From the NCBI GenBank assembly GCA_947453125.1, contig CANGGC010000106.1, forward strand, positions 1-7,439: a stretch of 7,439 bases of DNA, given 5' to 3'. The position numbers and the translations under genes are program-made. The notes below the pieces were generated by a model, which saw only the letters and a list, made by a program, of their open reading frames with translations, had not been told where the DNA came from and made no database searches. Positions 1 to 6,505 of the stretch are shown here, piece after piece (position 1 is the stretch's first letter; every line of letters begins with the position of its first letter). This DNA comes from Planctomycetaceae bacterium (GTDB taxonomy: Bacteria > Planctomycetota > Planctomycetia > Pirellulales > UBA1268).

Positions 1-351
1 ATCAAGGATCTCGACCAGCGTGGCATGCTCGATGACACGCTCGTCCTCTGGACGACCGAGTTCGGGCGGATGCCGAGCTCCCAGGCGGGACGGGGCCGCG
101 ATCACAATCCCTTCGTATTCACCAACTGGCTCTGCGGCGCCGGGATCCGCGGCGGCGTCACGCACGGCGAGAGCGATCAATGGGGCTACAAGCCGCTCGA
201 CCGGACGAAACCCACCACCGTCCACGATGTCCACGCCACGGTGCTGCGGCTCCTCGGCCTCGAGCACACGAAGCTCACGTGGCGGCACAACGGCGTTGAC
301 CGCCGTCTCACCGACGTCCACGGACACGTCCTCATGCCGATCCTGTCCTGA
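1..351 (+). CDS. DUF1501 domain protein, C-terminal fragment
   Basis: The gene starts before the window; 116 codons remain, ending in TGA at 349-351. The visible part matches the C-terminal end of DUF1501 proteins. It has the LWTTEFGRMP segment (usually written EFGRTP), then GRDHNP, a W-L-C-G-A-G-I-R-G-G stretch, G-Y-K, a HDVHATVLRLLGL block and a final RLTDVHGHV close to the end. DUF1501 proteins are related in fold to sulfatases and alkaline phosphatases, usually carry a Tat-type signal peptide (not visible here), and are very numerous in planctomycetes, where they commonly follow a DUF1549/DUF1553 cytochrome-type gene. Their substrate is not established, so I give no enzymatic function. 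The family call is strong, and the gene looks intact up to its stop codon. It converges on the protease gene at 529-2748. Confidence 0.92.
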   Translation: MKDLDQRGMLDDTLVLWTTEFGRMPSSQAGRGRDHNPFVFTNWLCGAGIRGGVTHGESDQWGYKPLDRTKPTTVHDVHATVLRLLGLEHTKLTWRHNGVDRRLTDVHGHVLMPILS

Positions 352-421
352 AGAGGCGACTGGAACCGGGGCCGCCGTCACGGACTCGGCTCACGTCACC
401 AGCCGCGGTCCCAAGGTCAAC

Positions 422-449
422 CTGCAAGAAGAGCACTGCAAGAAGAGCA
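422..449. repeat. Perfect tandem duplication of a 14-bp unit
   Basis: The unit CTGCAAGAAGAGCA occurs at 422-435 and again, directly adjoining and identical, at 436-449. It lies in the 177-bp gap between the DUF1501 stop codon and the converging protease gene. The unit is purine-rich and less GC-rich than its surroundings. It looks like a simple slippage duplication; I see no open reading frame or regulator site attached to it. Confidence 0.85.
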
Positions 450-483
450 GCCCACGACACCAGGCCCCCTTGCTAGAGAGGGA

Positions 484-520
484 AAACCGGCGCCCGGAGG
501 TCTTCTCCGGGCGCCAGTTT
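484..520. terminator. Bidirectional intrinsic terminator between convergent genes
   Basis: An 11-bp perfect stem, GGCGCCCGGAG at 489-499 and CTCCGGGCGCC at 505-515, encloses a 5-nt loop. It is flanked by AAAAC on the left (483-487) and AGTTT on the right (516-520). The minus-strand transcript therefore reads stem, GG, then TTTT, and the plus-strand transcript reads stem, A, G, then TTT. The stem begins 13 nt beyond the stop codon of the minus-strand protease gene and lies about 135 bp after the DUF1501 stop. Position and shape fit a terminator shared by both converging genes. The U tracts are short, so efficiency is uncertain. Confidence 0.82.
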
Positions 521-528
521 GCTATCGA

Positions 529-2748
529 TCACTGGATCGCGGGGGCCGGAGCAGGAGCCTCGGCCGGCTTGGCAGCCGCGGGAACAATCTTTGCGAGGCT
601 GTCGACGCCTCCGGACAGGGCCGCGAGGTAATCGGCGACGACGTTCATCGCCTCTTCGAAGTAGTAGTCACGCTTCACGATCGGACGCTGCGGATCGGCC
701 TGCTCCTCGAGTTTCTTCTCCTCGTCGTCAGCAGCCTTCCCTTCGTTCCACTGCCTCGCGAACTCATCCTCGCGGAGCGAGACCGTCTTCTCACTCTTGC
801 GCCGCTTGTACTGCTCGATGTCTCGGGCCACCTTGTCGAAGTCGCCACTGGCTGCCACGCGCTGCCCGGAACGCTCACGGAGCGTCGAGAGGATGGCCGG
901 CGGCACACGACCACTCGGCTGGAAGTTCGCCGCGGGCACCTTGTCGAACTCGATCGCGTGATCGAGATCGCCCTCGCCGACGGGCAGATGAGTGGTGATG
1001 CTCGGCAACTCGACGTCGCTCTTCACCCCCTCCAGCTGCGTGGAGAGCCCGCCGGGGCGGTAGAACTGCTGCATCGTGATCTTGATCGCCCCCAGCGAGG
1101 GGGCGTTGGGAAGCCGCTGGAACAGCTGCCGACCGAGATCGATGAGGCTCTGGACGGTCCCCTTGCCGTGCGTCGAATTGTCGCCGATGACGAGCCCCCG
1201 GCCGTAGTCCTGGATCGCACCGGCAACAATCTCACTGGCACTGGCGCTGAACTTGTTGGTGAGGACGACGAGAGCACCGTCCCACGACACGCCGGCATCG
1301 ACGTCGTCGTACTGCTGGACCCGCTTCTCGGCATCCTTGACCTGCACGACCGGCCCCTTGTCGATGAACAGGCCCGTCAGCGAGATCGCCTCGGGGAGCG
1401 AGCCGCCGCCGTTGTTACGGAGGTCGAGGCAGATGCAGTCGATCCCCTTCGTGCGGAAGTCGTCGATCAGCCGCTTCGTGTCGCGGGTGCTGCTCTTGTA
1501 GTCGGCCTGTCCCTGTCGGGCACCGGCCATGTCCATGTAAAAGCTCGGCAGATTGATGTAGCCGATCCGCCACGGCGTGCCGTCGGGCTTGTGGCCGGTC
1601 TCGATGAGCTCGCCGCGAGCCTCGCTGTCCTTGAGCTCGATCTTGGCGCGGGTGATGTCGTATTCCTTCGGCGCCGTCTGCCCGACGGGGATCACCTTGA
1701 GACGAACGATCGTCCCCCGCTTGCCGCGGATGAGCTTCACGACCTCGTTGAGATTCATGTCGACGACATCGACGAGGTCGCCTTCGGTCCCCTGCCCCAC
1801 GGCGATGACGCGGTCTTTCTTCGTGAGCCGGCCGTCACGGTCGGCAGCGCCGCCGGGAACGATCTCCGCCACGGTCGTGTAGCCATCCTCACTCTTGAGC
1901 GAGGCCCCGATGCCGTCGAGTTGGAGGCGCATCCCGATCTCGAAGTTCTCGAGAGTGCCAGGGGACATGAAGCTCGTATGCGGGTCGAGGGAGCTGGTGA
2001 GGCTCGTGAGATACGACTCGAGGAGCTCGTCGGCCGTCATCTGGTGCATCCGCTTGGCAAAGCTGCGGTAGCGGCGCATGAGCTTGTCCTTGGCCTCCTC
2101 GGGGGGCGTCTTCTCCATTTTCTGGATAAGGAGGTCGTACTTGATCCGCTTCCGCCAGTTGTCGACCGCCTCCGCCTCGCTTTGGGCCCATTTCGTCTCG
2201 TCGCGGTCGACGACGATCGATTCATCCTGGGTGAAATCGAGCGGCTCGGAGAGGAACTTCTCGATCAGCGGGACGCGCGAGTCGACCCGCTCGAGAAACC
2301 GCTTGAAGACCTCGTAGGCGAAGGAGACGTCTCCCCGCTTGACGAGATCGTCGAGCATCTCCCGCTTCTGGACGAAGCCGTCGACGTCGCTCTGGAGAAA
2401 ATAGATCTTCATCGGGTCGAGGGCCTCGAGGAAGATCCCGAACCAGCGGCGCGCGATCTCGTCGTCGATCGGGTGGTGGGTGAAGTGCTCGCGTTCGATG
2501 TAGCTCTTCACGGCCAGCGTGATCTGGCGGTCATTCGGCCCCGGCTTGGAGGCCGCGGCGGGAGCGGGGGCCGGAGCCGGGTCTTGGGCGAGCAGCCGCC
2601 CGAGGGGCAGCAGCGCCAAAGCGACAAGCAGCCACCGGCCGAGCACCGCCGGAGCAGCCACCCTTCCGGGTTGAGCCGCTGCCGTCCGTCCATTCAGCCG
2701 ACCTTCGGACGCATCGATGACCGTGGTGTCCACGCCTGGCTCCTTCAC
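529..2748 (-). CDS. prc: Carboxy-terminal processing protease (Prc/Tsp, peptidase family S41A)
   Basis: A 739-residue serine protease expected in the periplasm, where Prc proteins trim or degrade substrates from their C-terminal ends and influence envelope and peptidoglycan-hydrolase turnover. Visible parts in order: a hydrophobic signal segment at about 36-54 ending in LLAQ; a Pro/Ala-rich linker at 56-70; the alpha-helical N-terminal Tsp domain at about 72-260; a PDZ domain at about 272-355; the S41 protease core at about 395-585; and a C-terminal DUF3340-like domain to about 710. The active site is clear: SASASE at 501-506 gives catalytic Ser503, with general-base Lys529 in THGKGTVQ and Gln533 after it. 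The Ser-Lys distance is 26, one more than I recall for E. coli Prc (682 residues). The start is GTG at 2748, preceded by AGAGGA eight nt upstream. The n-region is long (about 35 residues); a GTG at codon 30 is an alternative but lacks proper spacing. It ends 13 nt before a strong terminator. Confidence 0.95.
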   Translation of the reverse strand: MKEPGVDTTVIDASEGRLNGRTAAAQPGRVAAPAVLGRWLLVALALLPLGRLLAQDPAPAPAPAAASKPGPNDRQITLAVKSYIEREHFTHHPIDDEIARRWFGIFLEALDPMKIYFLQSDVDGFVQKREMLDDLVKRGDVSFAYEVFKRFLERVDSRVPLIEKFLSEPLDFTQDESIVVDRDETKWAQSEAEAVDNWRKRIKYDLLIQKMEKTPPEEAKDKLMRRYRSFAKRMHQMTADELLESYLTSLTSSLDPHTSFMSPGTLENFEIGMRLQLDGIGASLKSEDGYTTVAEIVPGGAADRDGRLTKKDRVIAVGQGTEGDLVDVVDMNLNEVVKLIRGKRGTIVRLKVIPVGQTAPKEYDITRAKIELKDSEARGELIETGHKPDGTPWRIGYINLPSFYMDMAGARQGQADYKSSTRDTKRLIDDFRTKGIDCICLDLRNNGGGSLPEAISLTGLFIDKGPVVQVKDAEKRVQQYDDVDAGVSWDGALVVLTNKFSASASEIVAGAIQDYGRGLVIGDNSTHGKGTVQSLIDLGRQLFQRLPNAPSLGAIKITMQQFYRPGGLSTQLEGVKSDVELPSITTHLPVGEGDLDHAIEFDKVPAANFQPSGRVPPAILSTLRERSGQRVAASGDFDKVARDIEQYKRRKSEKTVSLREDEFARQWNEGKAADDEEKKLEEQADPQRPIVKRDYYFEEAMNVVADYLAALSGGVDSLAKIVPAAAKPAEAPAPAPAIQ

Positions 2749-2756
2749 TACGCGTT

Positions 2757-2762
2757 TCCTCT
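2757..2762 (-). promoter_or_regulatory. Ribosome binding site supporting the GTG start of prc
   Basis: Read on the minus strand this is AGAGGA, followed by eight nt and then GTG at 2748-2746. No in-frame ATG start lies near, so this site decides the start of the protease. The gene having its own good site 110 bp after cbiX fits independent translation. Confidence 0.65.
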
Positions 2763-2851
2763 GACCCGATCATGCATTGTGACAGGTTCCTTCCTCGCTG
2801 ACGAGGTAAAAATCATCCCACCACGCCCCTGCGGGCACAGCAGAGGTCGGC

Positions 2852-2876
2852 GAAAAAGTCATCCCTCGACTTTTTC
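2852..2876 (-). terminator. AT-rich inverted repeat over the cbiX stop codon, possible terminator
   Basis: GAAAAAGTC at 2852-2860 and GACTTTTTC at 2868-2876 form a perfect 9-bp stem with a 7-nt loop. The repeat includes the last codons and the TGA stop (2861-2859) of the minus-strand chelatase gene, and the 3' arm of the minus-strand transcript ends in a run of five T. It could be a weak intrinsic terminator separating MFS-cbiX from prc. The stem is mostly A-U with only three consecutive non-A/T-run pairs at its top, which is weaker than a typical terminator, and no further T tract follows. Confidence 0.45.
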
Positions 2877-3743
2877 CAATGTTTCGAGCGCTCTGGCCAC
2901 CACGGCCCGCGCTACGTCCGGTTCGGCCCCGAGACGGGGGACGACGACCCACTCGATCGCCGGATGGCGTGCTCGGGCCTGATCGACCGCCTCTCGCACC
3001 TGCTCCTCGACCCGGCCTCGGAAGAGAAGATGAGGTTGCACGAGGACACGGCGCGGAACGATTCCGGGGCGGGATGGATCGACAATCAGGTCGAGGGCCT
3101 CGTCGACAGTCGGCCGAGCGGCGGCGACGAATCCCACGCCCCCCCGCCCCGGGCCCGGAGGGATCGGCAGCGCCGCACACGCGGCGGGGTGAAGTCCGCG
3201 GCCGCAAGTCGCCGCCGGCTCCCCTGGGCGACAGTCGGCGCCGCAGGCCCGCGTCGCCTCGAGGAAGGTGATCAGCTGCGCCGCGGCAGCAGGGTCGCTG
3301 GCGCCCCGACCGACGAAGACGAGCGCCTCGGCGTCGGGAGCGAGCGGCGTCAGCGCGCGACGAGTCTCCTCGCGGCGGCGCCGCGACAGCCGGACGAGCT
3401 CGGGGTGGTGCCCGAGCGCGGCCGCCTGGACCACGGGAATCTTCTCTTCGGCCACAGCTGCGGCGAGTGCCTCGGGCAGGTCGCGTCTGGCATGCCCATT
3501 GGTGAAGAGCAACAGCGGCGCCGCGACGACGCGATCGACCCCACGGGCGCACAGTCGCCGCAGCGCCTCACCAACCGACGGACCAATGACCTCGAGAAAC
3601 CCCAGTTCCACCGCGCCGCCCGGGCAGGCGTCGGAGACGTGCCCGACGAGGGTCCGGGTCTCGGTCTCACCGACGCGATCGGCCGTGCCGTGCCCGACGA
3701 CGAGGAGACCACAGCCCTGCGGAAGTCCTTCCCCGGCCATCAT
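2859..3743 (-). CDS. cbiX: Two-domain sirohydrochlorin chelatase, CbiX/SirB family
   Basis: A 294-residue cytoplasmic protein with the tandem-domain layout of long CbiX proteins, which insert cobalt (cobalamin route) or iron (siroheme route) into sirohydrochlorin. Domain 1 (about 10-130) has LLVVGHGT with His18, GFLEVIGPS with Glu51, and PLLLFTNGHARRDLP with His84. The 66-residue His-His spacing and the intervening Glu agree with the metal-binding triad known from SirB. Domain 2 (about 138-290) opens with FVGRGASDP, where Arg replaces the His, as is usual for the second half of long CbiX proteins; it ends in VPRLGAEPDVARAVVARAL. Unusual is an insertion in domain 2 with Cys167, Cys171, Cys180, Cys189 and His185. 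Two adjacent ATGs (3743 and 3740) are possible starts; AGGAGG is 3 nt from the first and 6 nt from the second, so 3740 may be the one used. It follows the MFS gene by 22 bp. No cobalamin genes are visible, so the metal cannot be assigned. Confidence 0.9.
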   Translation of the reverse strand: MMAGEGLPQGCGLLVVGHGTADRVGETETRTLVGHVSDACPGGAVELGFLEVIGPSVGEALRRLCARGVDRVVAAPLLLFTNGHARRDLPEALAAAVAEEKIPVVQAAALGHHPELVRLSRRRREETRRALTPLAPDAEALVFVGRGASDPAAAAQLITFLEATRACGADCRPGEPAATCGRGLHPAACAALPIPPGPGRGGVGFVAAARPTVDEALDLIVDPSRPGIVPRRVLVQPHLLFRGRVEEQVREAVDQARARHPAIEWVVVPRLGAEPDVARAVVARALETLEKVEG

Positions 3744-3746
3744 GCC

Positions 3747-3752
3747 CCTCCT
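3747..3752 (-). promoter_or_regulatory. Strong Shine-Dalgarno sequence of cbiX
   Basis: Read on the minus strand this is a perfect AGGAGG, with a second AAGGAG at 3760-3755 just upstream. It sits inside the 22-bp gap after the transporter stop codon. It is 3 nt from the first ATG (3743) and 6 nt from the second (3740), so spacing favours the second Met. Confidence 0.7.
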
Positions 3753-3765
3753 CTCTCCTTGGCTA

Positions 3766-5103
3766 TCACGCTCCGCCCTGCGGGAGCCGATCGACGATCG
3801 TCGTCCGGCGAACCAGCGCCAGCACGCCGAGGAGCGTCACCACCGCGACGGCATAGGGGAGCACCCGCGAAGGATGGAGCGTAAACAGCACCGAGCCGCA
3901 GAACGGCCCGAGGATCCGCCCCAGCGACGCGAACGACTGATTGACCCCCAGAACCTCCCCCTGCGCCGACGGGTCGGAACGGCGGGAGATGAGCGAGGAG
4001 ACCGACGGATTGACGAACGCGAATCCCCACACTGACAGCCCCGCGGCGGCATAGAACAGGCCACGCACCCCGGAGGACGAAAAACCTTCCCCGCCGGCAT
4101 TCGCGTGGACGATTCCCGCCACGGCACCAACCGCCGCCAGCCCGACCGCCATCAGCAGCAGGCCGATGGTGAGCAATCGCGTCTCCGAAACCCGCTTCGC
4201 GAGCGGACGGTAGCTGCCGCCGGCGAGCATGAGAACGAGCCCGATGCCGGCGAAGACGAGAAAGTTGTCATCGTCGGACATCCCGAACGCCTCCTCGGTG
4301 AGCCGGGCGAGCGTGGCTTCGAAGTTGGCAAACGAGAAGATCGAGAGGAAGTAGATCAGCACGAGAGCGCCGACGGCCGGGATCGCGAGGACGCGGGCCG
4401 AGCGACTGACACTGAAAAACTCCTTCCCCGCCCGGTTCGCCGGATCGCGGGTCTCGCGAAAGACGAAGAAGGCGAACAGGAACGCCACGGCGGAGAGGGC
4501 CGAGGCCAGGGCCCCGACCGCCCAGGGGCGATCGTTGAAGAGCTTCATCCCGAAGTAGGCGATCAGCGGTCCGAGCGTGAAACCGGCGCCGAACGCGATC
4601 CCGATCAAAGCCATGCCGCGGGAACGGTTCTGCGGGGTCGTGCAGTCGGCGATCACGGCTGCCGCCGTTCCCACGCTCGCCCCGGCGATCCCGGCACCGA
4701 TGCGGGCGAGCATCATCAGCCCGATCGCGAGCGCCGCGCGCTCTGGGGAGATGGTCACGGCGAACCCGTAGAGGGCGTAAAAAATGACCGACCCAGCGAG
4801 GCTGAGGAGGAGCATCGGACGGCGGCCGACGCGGTCGGACCACCGCCCCCAGATCGGACTGAAGACGAACTGCATCAGCGAGAACACCGAGAACAGCAGG
4901 CCGATCGTCGCTCCGGCAGCCAACGGCGAGAGATGCAGCGCCTCCAGGTAGGGCCCGGCCTGCCGCGGCATCACTGGGAGGACAATCCCGAACCCGAGCA
5001 GATCGATGAACACGGTGAGGAAGATCACCAACAGCGCACCGCGCGGCGGCCCGGTGCGGGCCGTCTCGATCGTGGTAGCAGCGGACGAAGCGGAGTCCTT
5101 CAT
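3766..5103 (-). CDS. TetA-like major facilitator superfamily transporter (DHA1 type)
   Basis: A 445-residue inner-membrane protein with about twelve hydrophobic segments, typical of drug:proton antiporters. Family marks are FIDLLGFGIVLPVMP in the first helix (33-47); motif A in the loop between helices 2 and 3, GRWSDRVGRRP (86-96); the TetA-like block IADCTTPQNRSRGMALIG (151-168) running into FGAGFTLGPL (171-180, motif C-like); and in the second half NPSVSSLISRRSDPSAQGEVLG (365-386, key residues N365, P366, Q381, G382) then SLGRILGP (393-400). The substrate cannot be read from sequence; closeness to TetA does not prove tetracycline export. The ATG at 5103 puts the first helix at about residue 22. 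An in-frame ATG at 5178 would add 25 polar residues but overlaps the xseA start codon; ribosome sites are weak for both. The gene ends in tandem stops TGA-TAG and is followed 22 bp later by cbiX, probably in one transcript. Confidence 0.92.
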   Translation of the reverse strand: MKDSASSAATTIETARTGPPRGALLVIFLTVFIDLLGFGIVLPVMPRQAGPYLEALHLSPLAAGATIGLLFSVFSLMQFVFSPIWGRWSDRVGRRPMLLLSLAGSVIFYALYGFAVTISPERAALAIGLMMLARIGAGIAGASVGTAAAVIADCTTPQNRSRGMALIGIAFGAGFTLGPLIAYFGMKLFNDRPWAVGALASALSAVAFLFAFFVFRETRDPANRAGKEFFSVSRSARVLAIPAVGALVLIYFLSIFSFANFEATLARLTEEAFGMSDDDNFLVFAGIGLVLMLAGGSYRPLAKRVSETRLLTIGLLLMAVGLAAVGAVAGIVHANAGGEGFSSSGVRGLFYAAAGLSVWGFAFVNPSVSSLISRRSDPSAQGEVLGVNQSFASLGRILGPFCGSVLFTLHPSRVLPYAVAVVTLLGVLALVRRTTIVDRLPQGGA

Positions 5104-5176
5104 GCGGATTCCCGGGGTGATGGGAGACGAGGGCTCGACGGAGCCGCGCCCGCCGGGATCGCGTAGACTCCCGGCC
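5104..5176. promoter_or_regulatory. Divergent intergenic region between the MFS gene and xseA
   Basis: These 73 bp must hold at least part of the promoters for the minus-strand MFS gene and the plus-strand xseA, unless these lie inside the coding regions. On the plus strand TAGACT (5164-5169) matches four of six positions of a -10 box and ends seven nt before the xseA ATG. No well-spaced -35 box is visible for it. I cannot identify a convincing promoter for the MFS direction. Confidence 0.35.
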
Positions 5177-6505
5177 ATGGACGCCACCCAGGGTATCGAC
5201 CGCCGCGCAGCACCGCCACCCGATGTGCCGGGCGTCGGCGAGGTGACGGCCCGGATCAAGGACTGCCTCGAGGGGCGGTTTACCGACGTGTGGGTGGCGG
5301 GCGAGGTCACGAACCTCACCCGCGCCGCCTCGGGCCATGTCTACCTCGCGATCAAGGACGACACGGCGCTGCTCCGGGGCGTCGTCTGGCGGGGCTCCCT
5401 CCCTCTCCTGGCCATCGAGCCCGAGGACGGCCTCGAGGTGGTCTGCCACGGCCGCATCGAGGTTTACCCCCCGCGGGGCACCTATCAACTGACGATCGAC
5501 CGGATGCATGCAGTCGGGACCGGGGCGCTCGAAGCGAAGCTCCGCCGGCTCCATGCAGCCCTCGAGGCGGAGGGGCTTTTTGCACCACAGCGGAAGCGTC
5601 CCCTTCCCCCCTTTCCTCGGCGCATCGCCGTCGTCACAAGCCCTGCCGGGGCGGCCCTCCACGACTTCCTCCAGACGCTCCGCGGACGTTGGCCGGCAGC
5701 GGAGGTGATCGTCGTGCCCTCGCGCGTGCAGGGGGCCGGCGCCGCGGTCGAGGTGGCAAAGGCCCTAACGCTCGCGGCCCGCCTGGTGCCGGCGGTCGAC
5801 GTGATCGCTGTGGTGCGGGGGGGCGGGAGCCTCGAGGATCTGTGGGCCTTCAACGAGGAACCGCTCGTGCGGGCGGTGGCCGCGAGCCCGATTCCGGTCG
5901 TGGCCGGGGTGGGGCATGAGATCGACGTCACGCTCGCCGACCTCGCCGCCGACGTCCGAGCGCTGACGCCGACCGACGCGGCGGTGCGGATCTCCCCCGA
6001 TCGGCGCCAGCTCCTCGCGACCGTCGGCACATTCGAGCAACGGCTCCACGCCGGGCTCCTCCGCCGCACGGCGACGGCGCGCGAATGGTTCGAGCGGCTC
6101 GCCGGCTCGCGGATGCTTGTCGATCCCTCCTGGATCCTCCGCGACCGCCGATCGATCCTCGACACGCACGACGCCCGACTGAAGCGTCTGATCGCCGGGG
6201 GCATCGAGCGGGCGCGGGAGCGGTTGACGGCAGCGGCGGGACGGCTCGACGCCGTCAGCCCACTGGCAATCCTTGCCCGCGGCTATTCCGTGACATGGAT
6301 CGAGGCTGACGGGATCCGCGCGGCGCGGCCGCTGGTGGCCGCGCAAGGCCTCGCAGCCGGCACGACGCTCGTCACCCAACTCGCCACCGGCCGAATCCGC
6401 AGCCGCGTCGAGGGGATCGATCTGGCCGAAGGGGAACCGGAGGAAACGGTTCCGGGGAATGTCCGGGGGGATCGGAAGCAGGGAGGTCGCGACGATGGGC
6501 CGTGA
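5177..6505 (+). CDS. xseA: Exodeoxyribonuclease VII large subunit
   Basis: A 442-residue cytoplasmic catalytic subunit of exonuclease VII, which degrades single-stranded DNA from either end together with XseB; E. coli XseA has 456 residues. Domains: N-terminal OB-fold at about 17-113 (DVWVAGEVTNL at 37-47, GHVYLAIKDD at 53-62); the catalytic core with VVTSPAGAALHDFLQ (152-166), VVRGGGSLEDLWAFNEE (212-228) and VVAGVGHEIDVTLADLAAD (241-259); a long helical, coiled-coil-prone stretch at about 275-358; and the conserved SPLAILARGYSV (361-372). The final 25 residues are a charged extension that contains the ribosome binding site of xseB. I chose the ATG at 5177 because the family begins just before the PGVGEVTARIKD segment. 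An open frame runs further upstream to 5006 but would overlap the divergent MFS gene. No clear Shine-Dalgarno sequence precedes this ATG. The gene overlaps xseB by 11 bp. Confidence 0.95.
   Translation: MDATQGIDRRAAPPPDVPGVGEVTARIKDCLEGRFTDVWVAGEVTNLTRAASGHVYLAIKDDTALLRGVVWRGSLPLLAIEPEDGLEVVCHGRIEVYPPRGTYQLTIDRMHAVGTGALEAKLRRLHAALEAEGLFAPQRKRPLPPFPRRIAVVTSPAGAALHDFLQTLRGRWPAAEVIVVPSRVQGAGAAVEVAKALTLAARLVPAVDVIAVVRGGGSLEDLWAFNEEPLVRAVAASPIPVVAGVGHEIDVTLADLAADVRALTPTDAAVRISPDRRQLLATVGTFEQRLHAGLLRRTATAREWFERLAGSRMLVDPSWILRDRRSILDTHDARLKRLIAGGIERARERLTAAAGRLDAVSPLAILARGYSVTWIEADGIRAARPLVAAQGLAAGTTLVTQLATGRIRSRVEGIDLAEGEPEETVPGNVRGDRKQGGRDDGP
6481..6486 (+). promoter_or_regulatory. Shine-Dalgarno sequence of xseB inside the xseA 3' end
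   Basis: GGGAGG at 6481-6486 stands eight nt before the ATG at 6495. It decides between that ATG and the upstream in-frame ATG at 6459, which has only a poorly spaced GGAGG. Its location inside xseA implies coupled translation of the two subunits. Confidence 0.7.

Noticed and set aside
352..528. Possible small gene or tRNA in the convergent gap
   Set aside because: No tRNA-like cloverleaf or supported small open frame is visible; only the tandem repeat and the terminator stand out.
2776..2784. Extended -10-like element TGTCACAAT on the minus strand upstream of prc
   Set aside because: It matches only four of six core positions and no correctly spaced -35 box is visible, so I do not call a promoter although a separate prc promoter in this gap is plausible.
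958..2982. Plus-strand open frame of 674 codons opposite the protease gene
   Set aside because: It is antisense to prc, whose family, active site and domain order are clear. The product is dominated by Asp, Glu, Leu, Val and Arg, as expected for the complement of GC-rich codons, with no recognisable domain.
2770..3552. Minus-strand 260-codon frame overlapping cbiX in another frame
   Set aside because: The translation is Arg/Gly/Pro/Ser low complexity, a frame-shifted reading of the well-supported chelatase.
5104..5319. Extension of the MFS protein upstream to 5319
   Set aside because: It would run into the conserved OB-fold of xseA on the other strand and adds polar residues with no membrane segment. 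Family length is met from the ATG at 5103.
4268..5662. Minus-strand 464-codon frame over the MFS gene and xseA
   Set aside because: It crosses two genes with clear families and gives an Arg/Asp/Gly-rich product without motifs; a GC-rich shadow.
6459..6494. Earlier ATG start for xseB at 6459
   Set aside because: It lacks a well-spaced ribosome binding site, whereas the ATG at 6495 has GGGAGG eight nt upstream; the extra 12 residues are not part of the XseB core.
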